Under the pieces are notes generated by a model that did no database searches, was not told the origin of the DNA, and saw only the letters and a program-made list of their open reading frames with translations. Both the position numbers and the translations under genes were made by a program. Below are positions 35,027 to 43,234 of a stretch of 64,000 bases of DNA, piece after piece (the first letter of the stretch is position 1; the number at the start of each line of letters is the position of its first letter). Origin of the DNA: an uncultured Lactobacillus sp. (GTDB lineage: Bacteria; Bacillota; Bacilli; Lactobacillales; Lactobacillaceae); assembly GCA_948500755.1 (NCBI GenBank), contig CAOOYH010000005.1:1-64000 (forward strand), read 5' to 3'.

Positions 35027-35397
35027 ATATTATAATTGCAGGTCTTGGCGCAAGTTTAGGCGCGATTTTACGCTACTTCATAACTAATTACGGTAAGAAG
35101 CATTGGGAAGAATTAAAAAAACATTATTTAAATTTGCCATTTCCAACTTTGTTTATTAATTTAACTGGAACCCTTATATTGGGATTTGTCTTTGGAATAA
35201 AAGTTAATCCATTTTTCTATGCTTTAGTTGGAACTGGAGTAATGGGTGGCTACACTACCTTTTCAACTTTGAATACGGAACTAGTTGCCCTATATCATAG
35301 TAAAAATTATTCAGGATTAGTTCTATATGCTTTAGCATCATATGTGGGAGGACTCATTCTAGTATATGTGGGATATTATTTAGGAAGACTGTTTTAA
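35023..35397 (+). CDS. crcB: Fluoride channel subunit (Fluc/CrcB), second copy
   Basis: This 124-residue protein has the N-terminal GASLGAILRYFITN signature and the pore motif TTFSTL at residues 78-83. It probably pairs with the upstream copy. No fluoride riboswitch is seen before the pair. The next gene starts immediately after its stop. Confidence 0.92.
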   Translation: MNIIIAGLGASLGAILRYFITNYGKKHWEELKKHYLNLPFPTLFINLTGTLILGFVFGIKVNPFFYALVGTGVMGGYTTFSTLNTELVALYHSKNYSGLVLYALASYVGGLILVYVGYYLGRLF

Positions 35398-36114
35398 ATG
35401 AAAAAAACGTGGAATATTATAATTAAAATAATTGCAATTATAACAGTCGCTCTTTCTGGATATTTAATGTTAACTAGTGATGTTCAGCTAAAAATTAGTG
35501 ATACCCATGCAATGGTTAAGCAGGTTGTTAGAGAAATTGTTTCAGATAGTGAAGATCAAAGTTTGAGATATGCCACTCAATTTTTAGAGGCATCAGGCTT
35601 AGAAGATGATTTGCTTCAAGCCTTTCCAAAAAAGTATAACTTAGATTTATCTTATGCAGATTTGTATCGATTAAGTACAAAATATGATGAAACTGGAAAG
35701 ATCACGCCAAGTGATTTAAATCTAGAGAATTCTAATCGGCTAGAAGAGGTAGTTAATAAATTTATAGTAAAAGAGATTAACCAAAAGCTTAAAGAGGATT
35801 CCAAGCAGGTCTATCACATTATAAGTATTTATCGATACTCGATCTTTATTATTGTTTTATTATATATATTAGGAGCACTTTTAATAATTTTTGAAAAATA
35901 TTGGGCCTCAATTCCGATAATAATTGCAACAGGAGGATCGTTTGGTCTTTTATGGTATTTTAATACTGAGGCCACGTCTTCACTTCAAACGATTTATCAG
36001 GGAATCTTTATTGATATTTCATCAGGAATTTGGATAGGCTTGATTTTAGGAATAGTAATTGCAATAATGTGGCCGATTTGGCTAAAATTTAATTCAGATA
36101 AGAAGGTAAAATAA
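35398..36114 (+). CDS. Unrecognised membrane protein in the fluoride operon
   Basis: I do not recognise this 238-residue protein. It has an N-terminal helix (about 8-26), an outer or cytoplasmic helical segment of about 110 residues rich in charged residues, then three helices (about 147-163, 169-188, 203-228). Its ATG directly follows the stop of the second fluoride channel gene, and its stop overlaps the start of the phosphatase gene (TAATG), so all are translated from one mRNA. A role tied to either neighbour is only a guess. Confidence 0.75.
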   Translation: MKKTWNIIIKIIAIITVALSGYLMLTSDVQLKISDTHAMVKQVVREIVSDSEDQSLRYATQFLEASGLEDDLLQAFPKKYNLDLSYADLYRLSTKYDETGKITPSDLNLENSNRLEEVVNKFIVKEINQKLKEDSKQVYHIISIYRYSIFIIVLLYILGALLIIFEKYWASIPIIIATGGSFGLLWYFNTEATSSLQTIYQGIFIDISSGIWIGLILGIVIAIMWPIWLKFNSDKKVK

Positions 36115-36557
36115 TGAAAAAGATATTATTTGTCTGTCATGGAAATATTTGTCGTTCTCCAATGGCAGAATACATTATGAAAAATTTACTGGCAAAGAGT
36201 GGTCGTAAAGATGTTTTAGTCGAATCAGCAGCTGCTACTGAAGATGCCGTGGGTTCACCAATGGATCCGCGAACTACGCGCGTGTTAGAAAAAAATAATG
36301 TTCCTTATGTTCAACGTCATGCACGGAAAATGACTAAAGATGATTATCAAAATTATGACTATTTGATTTGCATGGACGAAGAAAATTTTATGGATATGAA
36401 TAGGATTACTGGTGGTGATCCAGATCGCAAAGAATATAAGTTAATGCAATTCGCTAATAAGAATAGTGATGTCGAAGATCCCTGGTACACTAATGATTTT
36501 GATACAGCATATGATGAGATTTTGATGGGCTGCAAAGCATTGCTAGAAAAAATTTAG
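36114..36557 (+). CDS. Low molecular weight protein-tyrosine phosphatase
   Basis: This 147-residue phosphatase begins with the P-loop VCHGNICRS (nucleophile Cys8, Arg14) and has the general acid in DPWYTNDFD near residue 122. It removes phosphate from tyrosine or arginine; whether it acts on protein kinases of capsule synthesis or on protein-arginine (YwlE-like) cannot be told. It is the last gene of the unit. Confidence 0.9.
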   Translation: MKKILFVCHGNICRSPMAEYIMKNLLAKSGRKDVLVESAAATEDAVGSPMDPRTTRVLEKNNVPYVQRHARKMTKDDYQNYDYLICMDEENFMDMNRITGGDPDRKEYKLMQFANKNSDVEDPWYTNDFDTAYDEILMGCKALLEKI

Positions 36558-36560
36558 CTG

Positions 36561-36594
36561 AAAGATACTAAGACGTATATCTTAGTATCTTTTT
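36561..36594 (+). terminator. Terminator after the phosphatase gene
   Basis: AAAGATACTAAGA and TCTTAGTATCTTT form a 12-13 bp stem; TTTT follows. Confidence 0.85.
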
Positions 36595-36664
36595 GGTTTA
36601 GTAGGCTTTTATAAATATTTTTGCTAAAATACCCATAACAAGAATTGTCGAAGAAGTGATAAAG

Positions 36665-36952
36665 ATGAAAGATGAGATTAAGTTTGTTCCCGGGGAATAT
36701 TCGGCAGAAACTAAAGATTTAGTTCACTTAAAGGCTAAAATTAAGGTAGACAAAAATAAAATTGTTGATGTTAAAATCTCTTCAGGTAAAGATGAACGTT
36801 TAATTGAGCCTGCTCTTGAAAAAGTCTTTCGTGGTCAAATTTTAAAGTCACAATCAGTAGCAATCGATGGCGTGTCTTCAGCTAGTGTGCTCACTAAGGC
36901 AGTGAAAACTGTCGTAGGAAAAGCTCTAGCCGATGCACGTGACAATGATTAA
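36665..36952 (+). CDS. Small stand-alone FMN-binding domain protein
   Basis: This 95-residue protein matches the core of the FMN_bind domain: GEYSAETKDLVHLKAKIKVDKN at the start and DGVSSASVLTKAV near the end, where covalent-FMN members read SGAT-S. Here SSAS replaces it, so the attachment threonine is a serine. No signal peptide or second domain is present. Such domains usually belong to flavin reductases; alone it may be a carrier or a remnant. asparaginase follows after 17 bases. Confidence 0.7.
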   Translation: MKDEIKFVPGEYSAETKDLVHLKAKIKVDKNKIVDVKISSGKDERLIEPALEKVFRGQILKSQSVAIDGVSSASVLTKAVKTVVGKALADARDND

Positions 36953-36969
36953 TAGAATGGAAAATAATA

Positions 36970-37959
36970 ATGAGTAAAAAATTACTACTACTTTCTACTG
37001 GTGGAACTATTGCTTCATCAGTTTCAGATTCAGGTTTGGTACCCAAAGAATCTGGGGAAGATTTATTGAAACTTCTTGGTGAGATGCCCTATAACATTGA
37101 TGTAAAAGATATTTTGCAACTTGATTCTTCCAATATTCAGCCGGAGGAATGGAAGTTTATTGCTGAACAAATTTATAAATATCGAAATGACTATGATGGA
37201 ATTGTGCTCAGTCACGGAACGGATACGATGGCTTACACAGCTTCAATGTTGTCTTTTATGCTTCAGCACATCGAGATTCCAGTGGTCTTGACAGGAAGTC
37301 AGGTGCCGATTAATGTAGTTTTGAGTGATGCGCCAGATAATTTGCGTTTAGCTTTTGCGGCAGCTGCGGTGTGTCATCCCGGAATTTATTTGGCATTTGA
37401 TCGTAAAATTATGCTGGGATGTAGAACGGTTAAGGTGAGAACCATCAACTTCAATGCCTTTGAAAGTGTGAATGTTCCGCCAGTGGCAACAGTAACTTCA
37501 GATGGAATAGTTTTTAATTATCAGCCCAAAATTGAAAATAAGAAGTGTGTTTTAAATACTAAAATTGATACGCATGTTTCTTTAGTTAAGCTCTTCCCGG
37601 GTTTTGATCCAGAATTATTATTTGCCATGGTAAAAAGTGGCTGCCAAGGAATAGTTATTGAAGCTTATGGATTAGGTGGAATGAATTATATTCGCCGTAA
37701 TTTAGTAGGAGCAATTGGGAAGCTGATTCGCATGGGAATTCCCGTAATTGCCAGCAGCCAGTGTTTATATGAACGTAGTGATTTAACTAAATATGAGGTT
37801 GGGCGCTTAGCACTATTAGAAGGAGCAATTAGTGCGGGAGATATGACTTCAGAAAGTGCGATTACCAAGCTAATGTGGGGATTAGGGCAACGAATGGATG
37901 TTCATGAAATCAGCGAATTCTTTAATAAAGATATTGCTGGTGAAATCACATTGAAGTAA
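36970..37959 (+). CDS. ansA: L-asparaginase, type I (cytoplasmic)
   Basis: This 329-residue enzyme has both family motifs: STGGTIAS with the nucleophile Thr13, and SHGTDTM (His82-Thr86) with the second catalytic threonine. It splits asparagine to aspartate and ammonia. The absence of a signal peptide and the sequence type point to the cytoplasmic form. A terminator follows. Confidence 0.93.
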   Translation: MSKKLLLLSTGGTIASSVSDSGLVPKESGEDLLKLLGEMPYNIDVKDILQLDSSNIQPEEWKFIAEQIYKYRNDYDGIVLSHGTDTMAYTASMLSFMLQHIEIPVVLTGSQVPINVVLSDAPDNLRLAFAAAAVCHPGIYLAFDRKIMLGCRTVKVRTINFNAFESVNVPPVATVTSDGIVFNYQPKIENKKCVLNTKIDTHVSLVKLFPGFDPELLFAMVKSGCQGIVIEAYGLGGMNYIRRNLVGAIGKLIRMGIPVIASSQCLYERSDLTKYEVGRLALLEGAISAGDMTSESAITKLMWGLGQRMDVHEISEFFNKDIAGEITLK

Positions 37960-37964
37960 AAAAT

Positions 37965-38005
37965 AAGCGAGAAGGCTTAAATTGAGCTTTCTCGCTTTGT
38001 TTTTA
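37965..38005. terminator. Bidirectional terminator, asparaginase and HAD genes
   Basis: AAGCGAGAAGGCT pairs with AGCTTTCTCGCTT; T runs lie on both strands, serving the two converging genes. Confidence 0.85.
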
Positions 38006-38821
38006 CTTTTGATCTAGGTAATCTTCCAGAATTTTTAAAACTCCGCTCTCGTTGTTGCTAGGAGCTTTATACTTTGCTAGTTTAATAATCTCCGGATTGC
38101 CATTCGACATTGCATAACTATAACCAGCTAATTCCAGCATTTCCTTATCATTCATTCCATCACCAAAAGCAATTAATTGATCAGGAGTTAGATGGAAATA
38201 GCGTAAGAAGTATTTTAATCCTTGAGCTTTGTTAACACCATAGGGCATAACATCAATATCATCAAAACCACTGGTTGTACAATGAATTCGTTCAGTATGT
38301 TTTTCGTTAAAACCAGCCTCTAGTTCTTCAGCATATTCTGCAGGACAATTCAAAGTCAACTTAATAATTCTTTCGCTAGTTGGAATTTCGCTAAATTCTT
38401 TTACTGCAATGTAGTTTGGATAGTAAAAACGCATCAAGCGCTTGAAATCTGTCGGATAAGATTCTTTTAAATAAGCACGATCCTTACCGCTGATACAAAT
38501 GTGAGCTTCCGGAAAATGCTCTTCTACATAATTAATCAAGGCCATCCCTGTAGAATAAGTGAAAAAGTGAGTAGAGATGATATTGTTATCTCTAACTAAA
38601 ATTGCCCCGTTGTCAGCGATCATATCAATTCGATCTAAAAAGTCTGAAAAATCTCGTTGTAATCGCGAAAGGGGACGCCCACTAGAAACAATAAAATGAA
38701 TATGATGTTCATGAAGCTTAGTCAAAACCTTGTTAAATCTTTCATGATCATAAGTAAGATCATCATTCATAAAGGTTCCATCCATATCTACTGCAACAGC
38801 TTTAAAAGGAATTTTTGTCAT
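38003..38821 (-). CDS. Cof-type HAD family phosphatase
   Basis: This 272-residue protein has VDMDGTFMND at the start and GDGMNDKEML late in the chain. It belongs to the same phosphatase group as the other two HAD genes here. The start is ATG 38821, preceded by AAGGAG; longer frames lack a site. A cre-like site overlaps its promoter, so glucose probably lowers its expression. Confidence 0.9.
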   Translation of the reverse strand: MTKIPFKAVAVDMDGTFMNDDLTYDHERFNKVLTKLHEHHIHFIVSSGRPLSRLQRDFSDFLDRIDMIADNGAILVRDNNIISTHFFTYSTGMALINYVEEHFPEAHICISGKDRAYLKESYPTDFKRLMRFYYPNYIAVKEFSEIPTSERIIKLTLNCPAEYAEELEAGFNEKHTERIHCTTSGFDDIDVMPYGVNKAQGLKYFLRYFHLTPDQLIAFGDGMNDKEMLELAGYSYAMSNGNPEIIKLAKYKAPSNNESGVLKILEDYLDQK

Positions 38822-38861
38822 TTTTGTCTCCTTGTCTTGTATTTTATTTTCTCTAATACAC

Positions 38862-38882
38862 ATTATACAGTAAACGGTTTCA
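38862..38882 (-). promoter_or_regulatory. Promoter and cre-like site of the HAD gene
   Basis: On the minus strand TGAAACCGTTTACT (38869-38882) fits the CcpA consensus at 13 of 14 positions and directly precedes the -10 box TATAAT (38863-38868). CcpA bound here would block RNA polymerase. Confidence 0.75.
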
Positions 38883-38951
38883 AAAATATGGATAGTAATT
38901 TACTTATTTTTTTGTTAAGGTAGAAAAATAATATTCGAAGGGGAGAAAAAG

Positions 38952-39407
38952 ATGGAAAGTTGGCTATTTTTAGGCTTAATTTTAGTAGTAGCTCTTGTGG
39001 GGAAAAACATGTCGCTAATTATTGCAACTGGCGTGGTAATGCTTTTAAAATTAATTCCTTTTAGTGCAAAATACATGCCTGTTATTCAAGCGAAAGGAAT
39101 TAATTGGGGTGTCACCGTTATTTCGGTGGCGATCTTAATTCCAATTGCTACAGGGCAAATTGGCTTTAACGATTTATTCAAAACTTTTAAAACACCCGCA
39201 GGTTGGATTGCTGTGGCTGCGGGCATTGCAGTGGCAATTTTATCTAGATATGGGGTAGATCAATTAGCTCAATTTCCGCAAGTGACAGTAGCCTTAGTTT
39301 TAGGAACAATTATTGGCGTGGTAGCCTTCAAAGGGATCGCCGCTGGACCTGTCATTGCAAGTGGGATGACATTCGTAATTGTGAGTCTATTCAATTTGCA
39401 TTTTTAG
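38952..39407 (+). CDS. DUF441 (UPF0756) membrane protein
   Basis: This 151-residue protein consists of four to five hydrophobic helices with the conserved start SWLFLGLILVVALVGKN and the middle ILIPIATGQIGF. The family is widespread in Firmicutes; its function is unknown. The gene stands alone with its own ribosome binding site (GAAGGGGAG) and terminator. Confidence 0.88.
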   Translation: MESWLFLGLILVVALVGKNMSLIIATGVVMLLKLIPFSAKYMPVIQAKGINWGVTVISVAILIPIATGQIGFNDLFKTFKTPAGWIAVAAGIAVAILSRYGVDQLAQFPQVTVALVLGTIIGVVAFKGIAAGPVIASGMTFVIVSLFNLHF

Positions 39408-39410
39408 AGA

Positions 39411-39444
39411 AAAAAAGAAAGTGTTGTTTCAACACTTTCTTTTA
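39411..39444. terminator. Bidirectional terminator
   Basis: AAAGAAAGTGTTG and CAACACTTTCTTT form the stem, with A and T runs on both sides, between two converging genes. Confidence 0.9.
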
Positions 39445-39446
39445 GT

Positions 39447-41096
39447 TTAATCTTCTTCAGCTTTGAAACCATCAGCTAAGTTAGGTTTTCTTCTACCAAT
39501 TAACCACGCAATGATTAAAGCAACTACACCTTCAATGGCAATATAAATTCCACGAGCTGGGACATGCTTTAATCCACCGAGGTAAACGCCAAAGATAATC
39601 GCTACCACGATGATGGTAATAATTGAAATCCATTGAGGCTTGTCAAAAGCAATTCCGTATTCAACTTCACGACGTCTAATAGCTGGCAAAATTGCTCCTA
39701 ACCCAATTAAAACAATGACAGCAACAATATTAATGATTAATTCATACCACCAAATTCCGCTGCCTTCTGGCACATCTTGAGGGGTGATTCCCATAATTGT
39801 TGCAATCGCAGTAACTAAAAGCAAAATTAATCCTACTGTCCATGCGACCTTATCGTTTTTAATGAAAACATACCTGGATGGGAACTTCTTGGAGTTCTTT
39901 CTAATTCTCATAAATGAGTAGAAGATCCAGCAGGTAACACCAGGAGAAACAATCGCATTCAAATTAAGGAGCCAGTTAAAAATGTCATTCATATTTGGTA
40001 AGAAAATACCTAAAATCATAATGAATGAAGAAAGAGCAACAGTTAAGATGTAACCGTTGATTGGCAAACCATTTTTATCCTTTTTACGAAGGAATTTAGG
40101 CATGTAGCGATCTCCCGTGTCAGAGATAAGCATTCTAGTCATAGCATCAAGCAAGACAGCTAGCAATGCACAGTTGAAGAATACTGATGTCCATGCCCAG
40201 AAGTAAAGCAAGAAATCGCCCCAACCGTATTGATGACCGATCATCTTAAAGGCATAATAAGCACCGTTCATCTTTAAGTCATTAGGCAGGTGGTTAGCAT
40301 TAAAGTAGATTCCAAGCGCAAATGAACCAAAGATAGTTAAGAAAGCTGTCATGATAGCTAAAGCAATCATAGCTTTAGGAAAATCATATTGAGGTTTCTT
40401 CATTTTGGTTACATATGGGGCAACCAGTTCGGCCCCATTCATTGCATAAATCAACATGGCTATTGTTGAGAAGTAGTGCCAATCAAATTTAGGGAAAATA
40501 TCAGTCCATGTAAAGTTGGTAGTTGCCATGTGCCCACCTGACTTTGCTAATCCGACAAAAGCCAAAAGGACAAACAAAATCGTCATAATCACCATCAAGC
40601 CCCCACCAATGGTTGATAAGAATTCCATTGAGTTTGAAAAATGATGTTCCACAATGATAAATACAATAAATGTAACAAAGGTTAACAGAGCAAATAATGA
40701 GTTTGGAATCTTATCTTGAAACTTTTCTGATCCAGTAAGAGCCCAACCAATATCAACAATAACTTCGTTTGCAGAGTCAACTGCGTAAGGAATAGAAGCT
40801 GCCCAGTAAGTCCAAGCTGTGAAATATCCTAAAAATTCTCCATCAGTTCCACGAACCCAGGAAGAAAGGCCTCCGCCTTCTTTATTAAAGACTGAACCTA
40901 ATTGTCCAACCATTAATGAATATGGAATAACGTAAAAGATTACCATTACAATCCAAGAAAAGATAACTGACATTCCTTGGTTTTGGAAGTTGTACATAAT
41001 GTCGTCGAGTCCGATAACAGTACACAAAGCCATTAAAAATAAAGTTTGCCAAGAAATATATTTCTTATCTGGATTTAGAGCGTTTAATTCGTCCAC
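39447..41096 (-). CDS. APC superfamily amino acid permease, glutamate/GABA antiporter-like
   Basis: This 549-residue transporter has about twelve to fourteen helices. The N-terminal helix 1 break VIGLDDIMYNF and the GGGLSSWV segment resemble the GadC/YjeM branch of APC transporters. It probably exchanges or imports an amino acid; substrate uncertain. It starts at GTG 41096 with AAGGATGAG upstream. No decarboxylase gene is adjacent, which weakens the antiporter reading. Confidence 0.83.
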   Translation of the reverse strand: MDELNALNPDKKYISWQTLFLMALCTVIGLDDIMYNFQNQGMSVIFSWIVMVIFYVIPYSLMVGQLGSVFNKEGGGLSSWVRGTDGEFLGYFTAWTYWAASIPYAVDSANEVIVDIGWALTGSEKFQDKIPNSLFALLTFVTFIVFIIVEHHFSNSMEFLSTIGGGLMVIMTILFVLLAFVGLAKSGGHMATTNFTWTDIFPKFDWHYFSTIAMLIYAMNGAELVAPYVTKMKKPQYDFPKAMIALAIMTAFLTIFGSFALGIYFNANHLPNDLKMNGAYYAFKMIGHQYGWGDFLLYFWAWTSVFFNCALLAVLLDAMTRMLISDTGDRYMPKFLRKKDKNGLPINGYILTVALSSFIMILGIFLPNMNDIFNWLLNLNAIVSPGVTCWIFYSFMRIRKNSKKFPSRYVFIKNDKVAWTVGLILLLVTAIATIMGITPQDVPEGSGIWWYELIINIVAVIVLIGLGAILPAIRRREVEYGIAFDKPQWISIITIIVVAIIFGVYLGGLKHVPARGIYIAIEGVVALIIAWLIGRRKPNLADGFKAEED

Positions 41097-41322
41097 TTTT
41101 AATTTCTCATCCTTTTCTAGTAGTAATAATTATGTTGCGTACTAGAAATGACCGGGAGACTTATTCTTGAATTTTATATCCATCGAATCAATTCTTCTCC
41201 TTATAGTATTAAGTCCTTATTCATTCTAACGATTATGATACGGTGTGGCTAGGGGTAAAACGCTTACGAAATAAATTTGAAAAAAGTGGGTTAAGCACTT
41301 TACTTATATTAAGTAAGTGTTG
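41097..41322. other. Intergenic region before the permease and the peptide gene
   Basis: This stretch between the divergent permease and peptide genes has no open frame of note. It must hold the minus-strand permease promoter, but I see no convincing pair of boxes. A degenerate cre-like core, CGTAAGCGTTTTAC in minus orientation near 41255-41270, misses three consensus positions. Confidence 0.4.
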
Positions 41323-41328
41323 TATAAT
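41300..41328 (+). promoter_or_regulatory. Promoter of the small peptide gene and rpsN
   Basis: TTACTT (41300-41305) and TATAAT (41323-41328) are 17 bases apart. The start near 41335 gives a leader of about 65 bases containing a tandem repeat. Confidence 0.65.
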
Positions 41329-41345
41329 AGTTACGAAAAGTAAGT

Positions 41346-41399
41346 AGATCTTTGTTTTGAAAGGAATTTAGGTCTTTGTCTTAAATTAGGAGGAATTAG
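41346..41399 (+). repeat. Tandem imperfect repeat in the leader, including the ribosome binding site
   Basis: Unit one (41346-41371) runs from GATCTTTGTTTTGAAA to GGAATTTAG. Unit two (41372-41399) runs from GTCTTTGTCTTAAAT to GGAGGAATTAG. The second copy supplies the working ribosome binding site. Confidence 0.65.
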
Positions 41400-41400
41400 A

Positions 41401-41502
41401 ATGACAAGTCAGATCGTCGCAATCGGAATCATTGTAACTACGTTAATCGCATTAACTTCTCCCAAACAACCTGTAGAAGAAAGGATTAGAAAACACAGAT
41501 AA
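41401..41502 (+). CDS. 33-residue hydrophobic peptide upstream of rpsN
   Basis: The frame starts at ATG 41401, seven bases after a very strong AGGAGG, and stops at 41502. The peptide has a hydrophobic stretch (IVAIGIIVTTLIALT, residues 5-19) and a charged tail ending EERIRKHR, a single-span membrane peptide shape. rpsN begins one base after its stop and has no good site of its own, so S14 translation depends on this frame. It may be a leader peptide, a small membrane protein or, less likely, a type I toxin-like peptide. I do not recognise it. Confidence 0.7.
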   Translation: MTSQIVAIGIIVTTLIALTSPKQPVEERIRKHR

Positions 41503-41503
41503 T

Positions 41504-41689
41504 ATGGCAAAAACATCACAAATTGTAAAAAATCATAGAGAAAATAAATTCTCAACTAGAGAATATACATGTTGTGAACGCTGTGGACGTCCACATTCTG
41601 TTTACCGTAAATTTGGTTTATGCAGAGTCTGCATGCGTGAATTAGCACATAATGGCCAATTGCCTGGCGTTAAGAAGGCAAGTTGGTAA
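41504..41689 (+). CDS. rpsN: Ribosomal protein S14, type Z (zinc-binding)
   Basis: This 61-residue S14 has two CxxC pairs (CERC and CRVC) for zinc and the conserved GRPHSVYRKFGLCR. It binds 16S rRNA in the small-subunit head. It is not in a ribosomal protein operon here, so it is probably an extra copy or a relocated one. Translation appears coupled to the 33-residue peptide just upstream. Confidence 0.93.
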   Translation: MAKTSQIVKNHRENKFSTREYTCCERCGRPHSVYRKFGLCRVCMRELAHNGQLPGVKKASW

Positions 41690-41690
41690 G

Positions 41691-41720
41691 AAAAAGCTCA
41701 CTTTGAAAGTGGGCTTTTTT
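41691..41720 (+). terminator. Terminator after rpsN
   Basis: AAAGCTCACTTT pairs with AAAGTGGGCTTT around G; more T follows. Confidence 0.88.
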
Positions 41721-41793
41721 ATTTTTTTCTAAAATGAAATGAATTTAGGCATAATAAGTGAGATGATAGTAAAAAAATAAAAGGGATGTTTGG

Positions 41794-42306
41794 ATGAGAA
41801 ATTTTAAATTTACAACTAGAGAAAAAGTCTATCTTTTGATTGCATTGCTGGTCTTGATTATGCTCTTTATTTCAAGTTCAATGACTTACCAGCAGCAGGA
41901 AATGAAGCCGGGCTTTATCAATACTCATTTACATTTTATTGAAGAAATTGTGGGAAATTGGAATATTTACTATGGTGGTAGATGGCATAATGCGCAGCTT
42001 GATGGTGGAACTGCGGGGATGACACAATTTGTTGTAAGAAAGATGGCTCACTTTGGATCTTACTTTTTAGTAGGGATGTTTGGATTTTTAGGTTTAAGAA
42101 GAATTTTCAAACTTAAGTGGGTAGCTCCCGTTTTGACTTGGTTTGGCGCAATTGCTTTAGCTGCCTTTGATGAATATCACCAATACTTAACAGGCGATCG
42201 TACTCCAAGTGTTCATGATGTAATGTTAGATGCTTTCGGAGCTTTATGCGGAATTGTTTTATGTATTATTGTTATCTTTATTCGAAAAAAATTGCAGAAA
42301 AAATAG
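41794..42306 (+). CDS. VanZ family membrane protein
   Basis: This 170-residue protein has four helices and the VanZ landmarks: VRKMAHFGSYFLVGMFGF near residue 78 and the acidic ALAAFDEYHQYLTGDRTPSVHDVMLDAFGALCG near residue 125. VanZ members are linked to glycopeptide tolerance and phage or lipopolymer functions, but most have no assigned role. A second VanZ gene lies at 56472. Confidence 0.88.
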   Translation: MRNFKFTTREKVYLLIALLVLIMLFISSSMTYQQQEMKPGFINTHLHFIEEIVGNWNIYYGGRWHNAQLDGGTAGMTQFVVRKMAHFGSYFLVGMFGFLGLRRIFKLKWVAPVLTWFGAIALAAFDEYHQYLTGDRTPSVHDVMLDAFGALCGIVLCIIVIFIRKKLQKK

Positions 42307-42394
42307 TTTAAATTCCTGATAACGTTGAATTTTAGTTGTCTGTGAGTTAAGATTATAAACGTTAATATTATAGTAAATAGAAAGAAGGATTCTT

Positions 42395-43123
42395 ATGTCA
42401 GGACATTCAAAATGGCACAATATTCAAGGCCGCAAGAATGCGCAAGACGCTAAGAGAGGTAAAATTTTCCAAAAGTTATCTCGTGAAATTTATATGGCTG
42501 CAAAGAGTGGTGGTCCTGACCCTTCAGGGAATCCTACCTTGCGTATGGTTATCGATAAGGCACGTTCAAACAATATGCCAAAAGATAACATTCAACGTGC
42601 AATCAAAAAGGCTGAAGGTAACTCAGACGAACACTACGATGAAATCACTTATGAAGGTTATGCTCCAGGTGGTGTAGCAGTTTTTGTTGAAGCTTTGACT
42701 GATAACAAGAACCGTACTGCTTCAGCTGTTCGTGTTGCATTTACTCGTAATGGTGGTTCACTTGGTGCTACTGGTTCTGTTGCCTACATGTTTGATAGAA
42801 AAGGCTACATTGTAATTGATCGTTCAACTACTGATGCTGATGAAGATCAAGTATTGCTTGATGTAATGGATGCTGGTGGCGAGGACTTGCAAACTAGTGA
42901 TGATGCATTTGAAATTTATACTGATCCAAAGCAATTTGCTCAAGTAAGAGATGCTCTTGAAAAAGCTGGTTACAAGCTTGCAAATGCAGAATTAACTATG
43001 ATCCCACAAAATACTACTCCAGTTCCTGCTGATAAGAAGGAACAATTTGAACACTTAGTTGACCAATTGGAAGATGACGATGATGTTCAAAATGTCTACA
43101 CTGCAGCTGCAGATGAAGATTAA
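42395..43123 (+). CDS. yebC: YebC/PmpR (TACO1) family protein
   Basis: This 242-residue protein starts SGHSKWHNIQGRKNAQDAKRGK, the family signature, and has the usual three-domain length. Members were called transcription regulators; recent work shows some help ribosomes pass polyproline-type stalls. The ribosome binding site is AGAAGGA. It has its own terminator before the comG operon. Confidence 0.95.
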   Translation: MSGHSKWHNIQGRKNAQDAKRGKIFQKLSREIYMAAKSGGPDPSGNPTLRMVIDKARSNNMPKDNIQRAIKKAEGNSDEHYDEITYEGYAPGGVAVFVEALTDNKNRTASAVRVAFTRNGGSLGATGSVAYMFDRKGYIVIDRSTTDADEDQVLLDVMDAGGEDLQTSDDAFEIYTDPKQFAQVRDALEKAGYKLANAELTMIPQNTTPVPADKKEQFEHLVDQLEDDDDVQNVYTAAADED

Positions 43124-43135
43124 TAAATAATTTCG

Positions 43136-43168
43136 AAATCGCTTAGTGAAAACTAGGTGATTTTTTTA
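43136..43168 (+). terminator. Terminator after yebC
   Basis: AAATCGCTTAG pairs with CTAGGTGATTT with one G-U step; TTTTT follows. Confidence 0.8.
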
Positions 43169-43185
43169 TATTAAAAAAAGAAATA

Positions 43186-43234
43186 CCTCCTTTTTTGCGT
43201 ACTTAATATTGGTGACAAAAAAGGGGGTTTTTTC
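43186..43234 (+). promoter_or_regulatory. Hairpin covering the comGA ribosome binding site
   Basis: CCTCCTTTTTTG (43186-43197) and CAAAAAAGGGGG (43216-43227) pair at 12 positions, 11 of them Watson-Crick. The second arm is the ribosome binding site, and TTTTTT follows it, so the element can act as a terminator or a site-blocking hairpin. A possible alternative -10-like sequence, TACTTAATA, lies in the loop. Confidence 0.6.

Noticed and set aside
41255..41275. cre-like sequence before the APC permease
   Set aside because: Three of the fourteen consensus positions fail and no promoter boxes fit around it.
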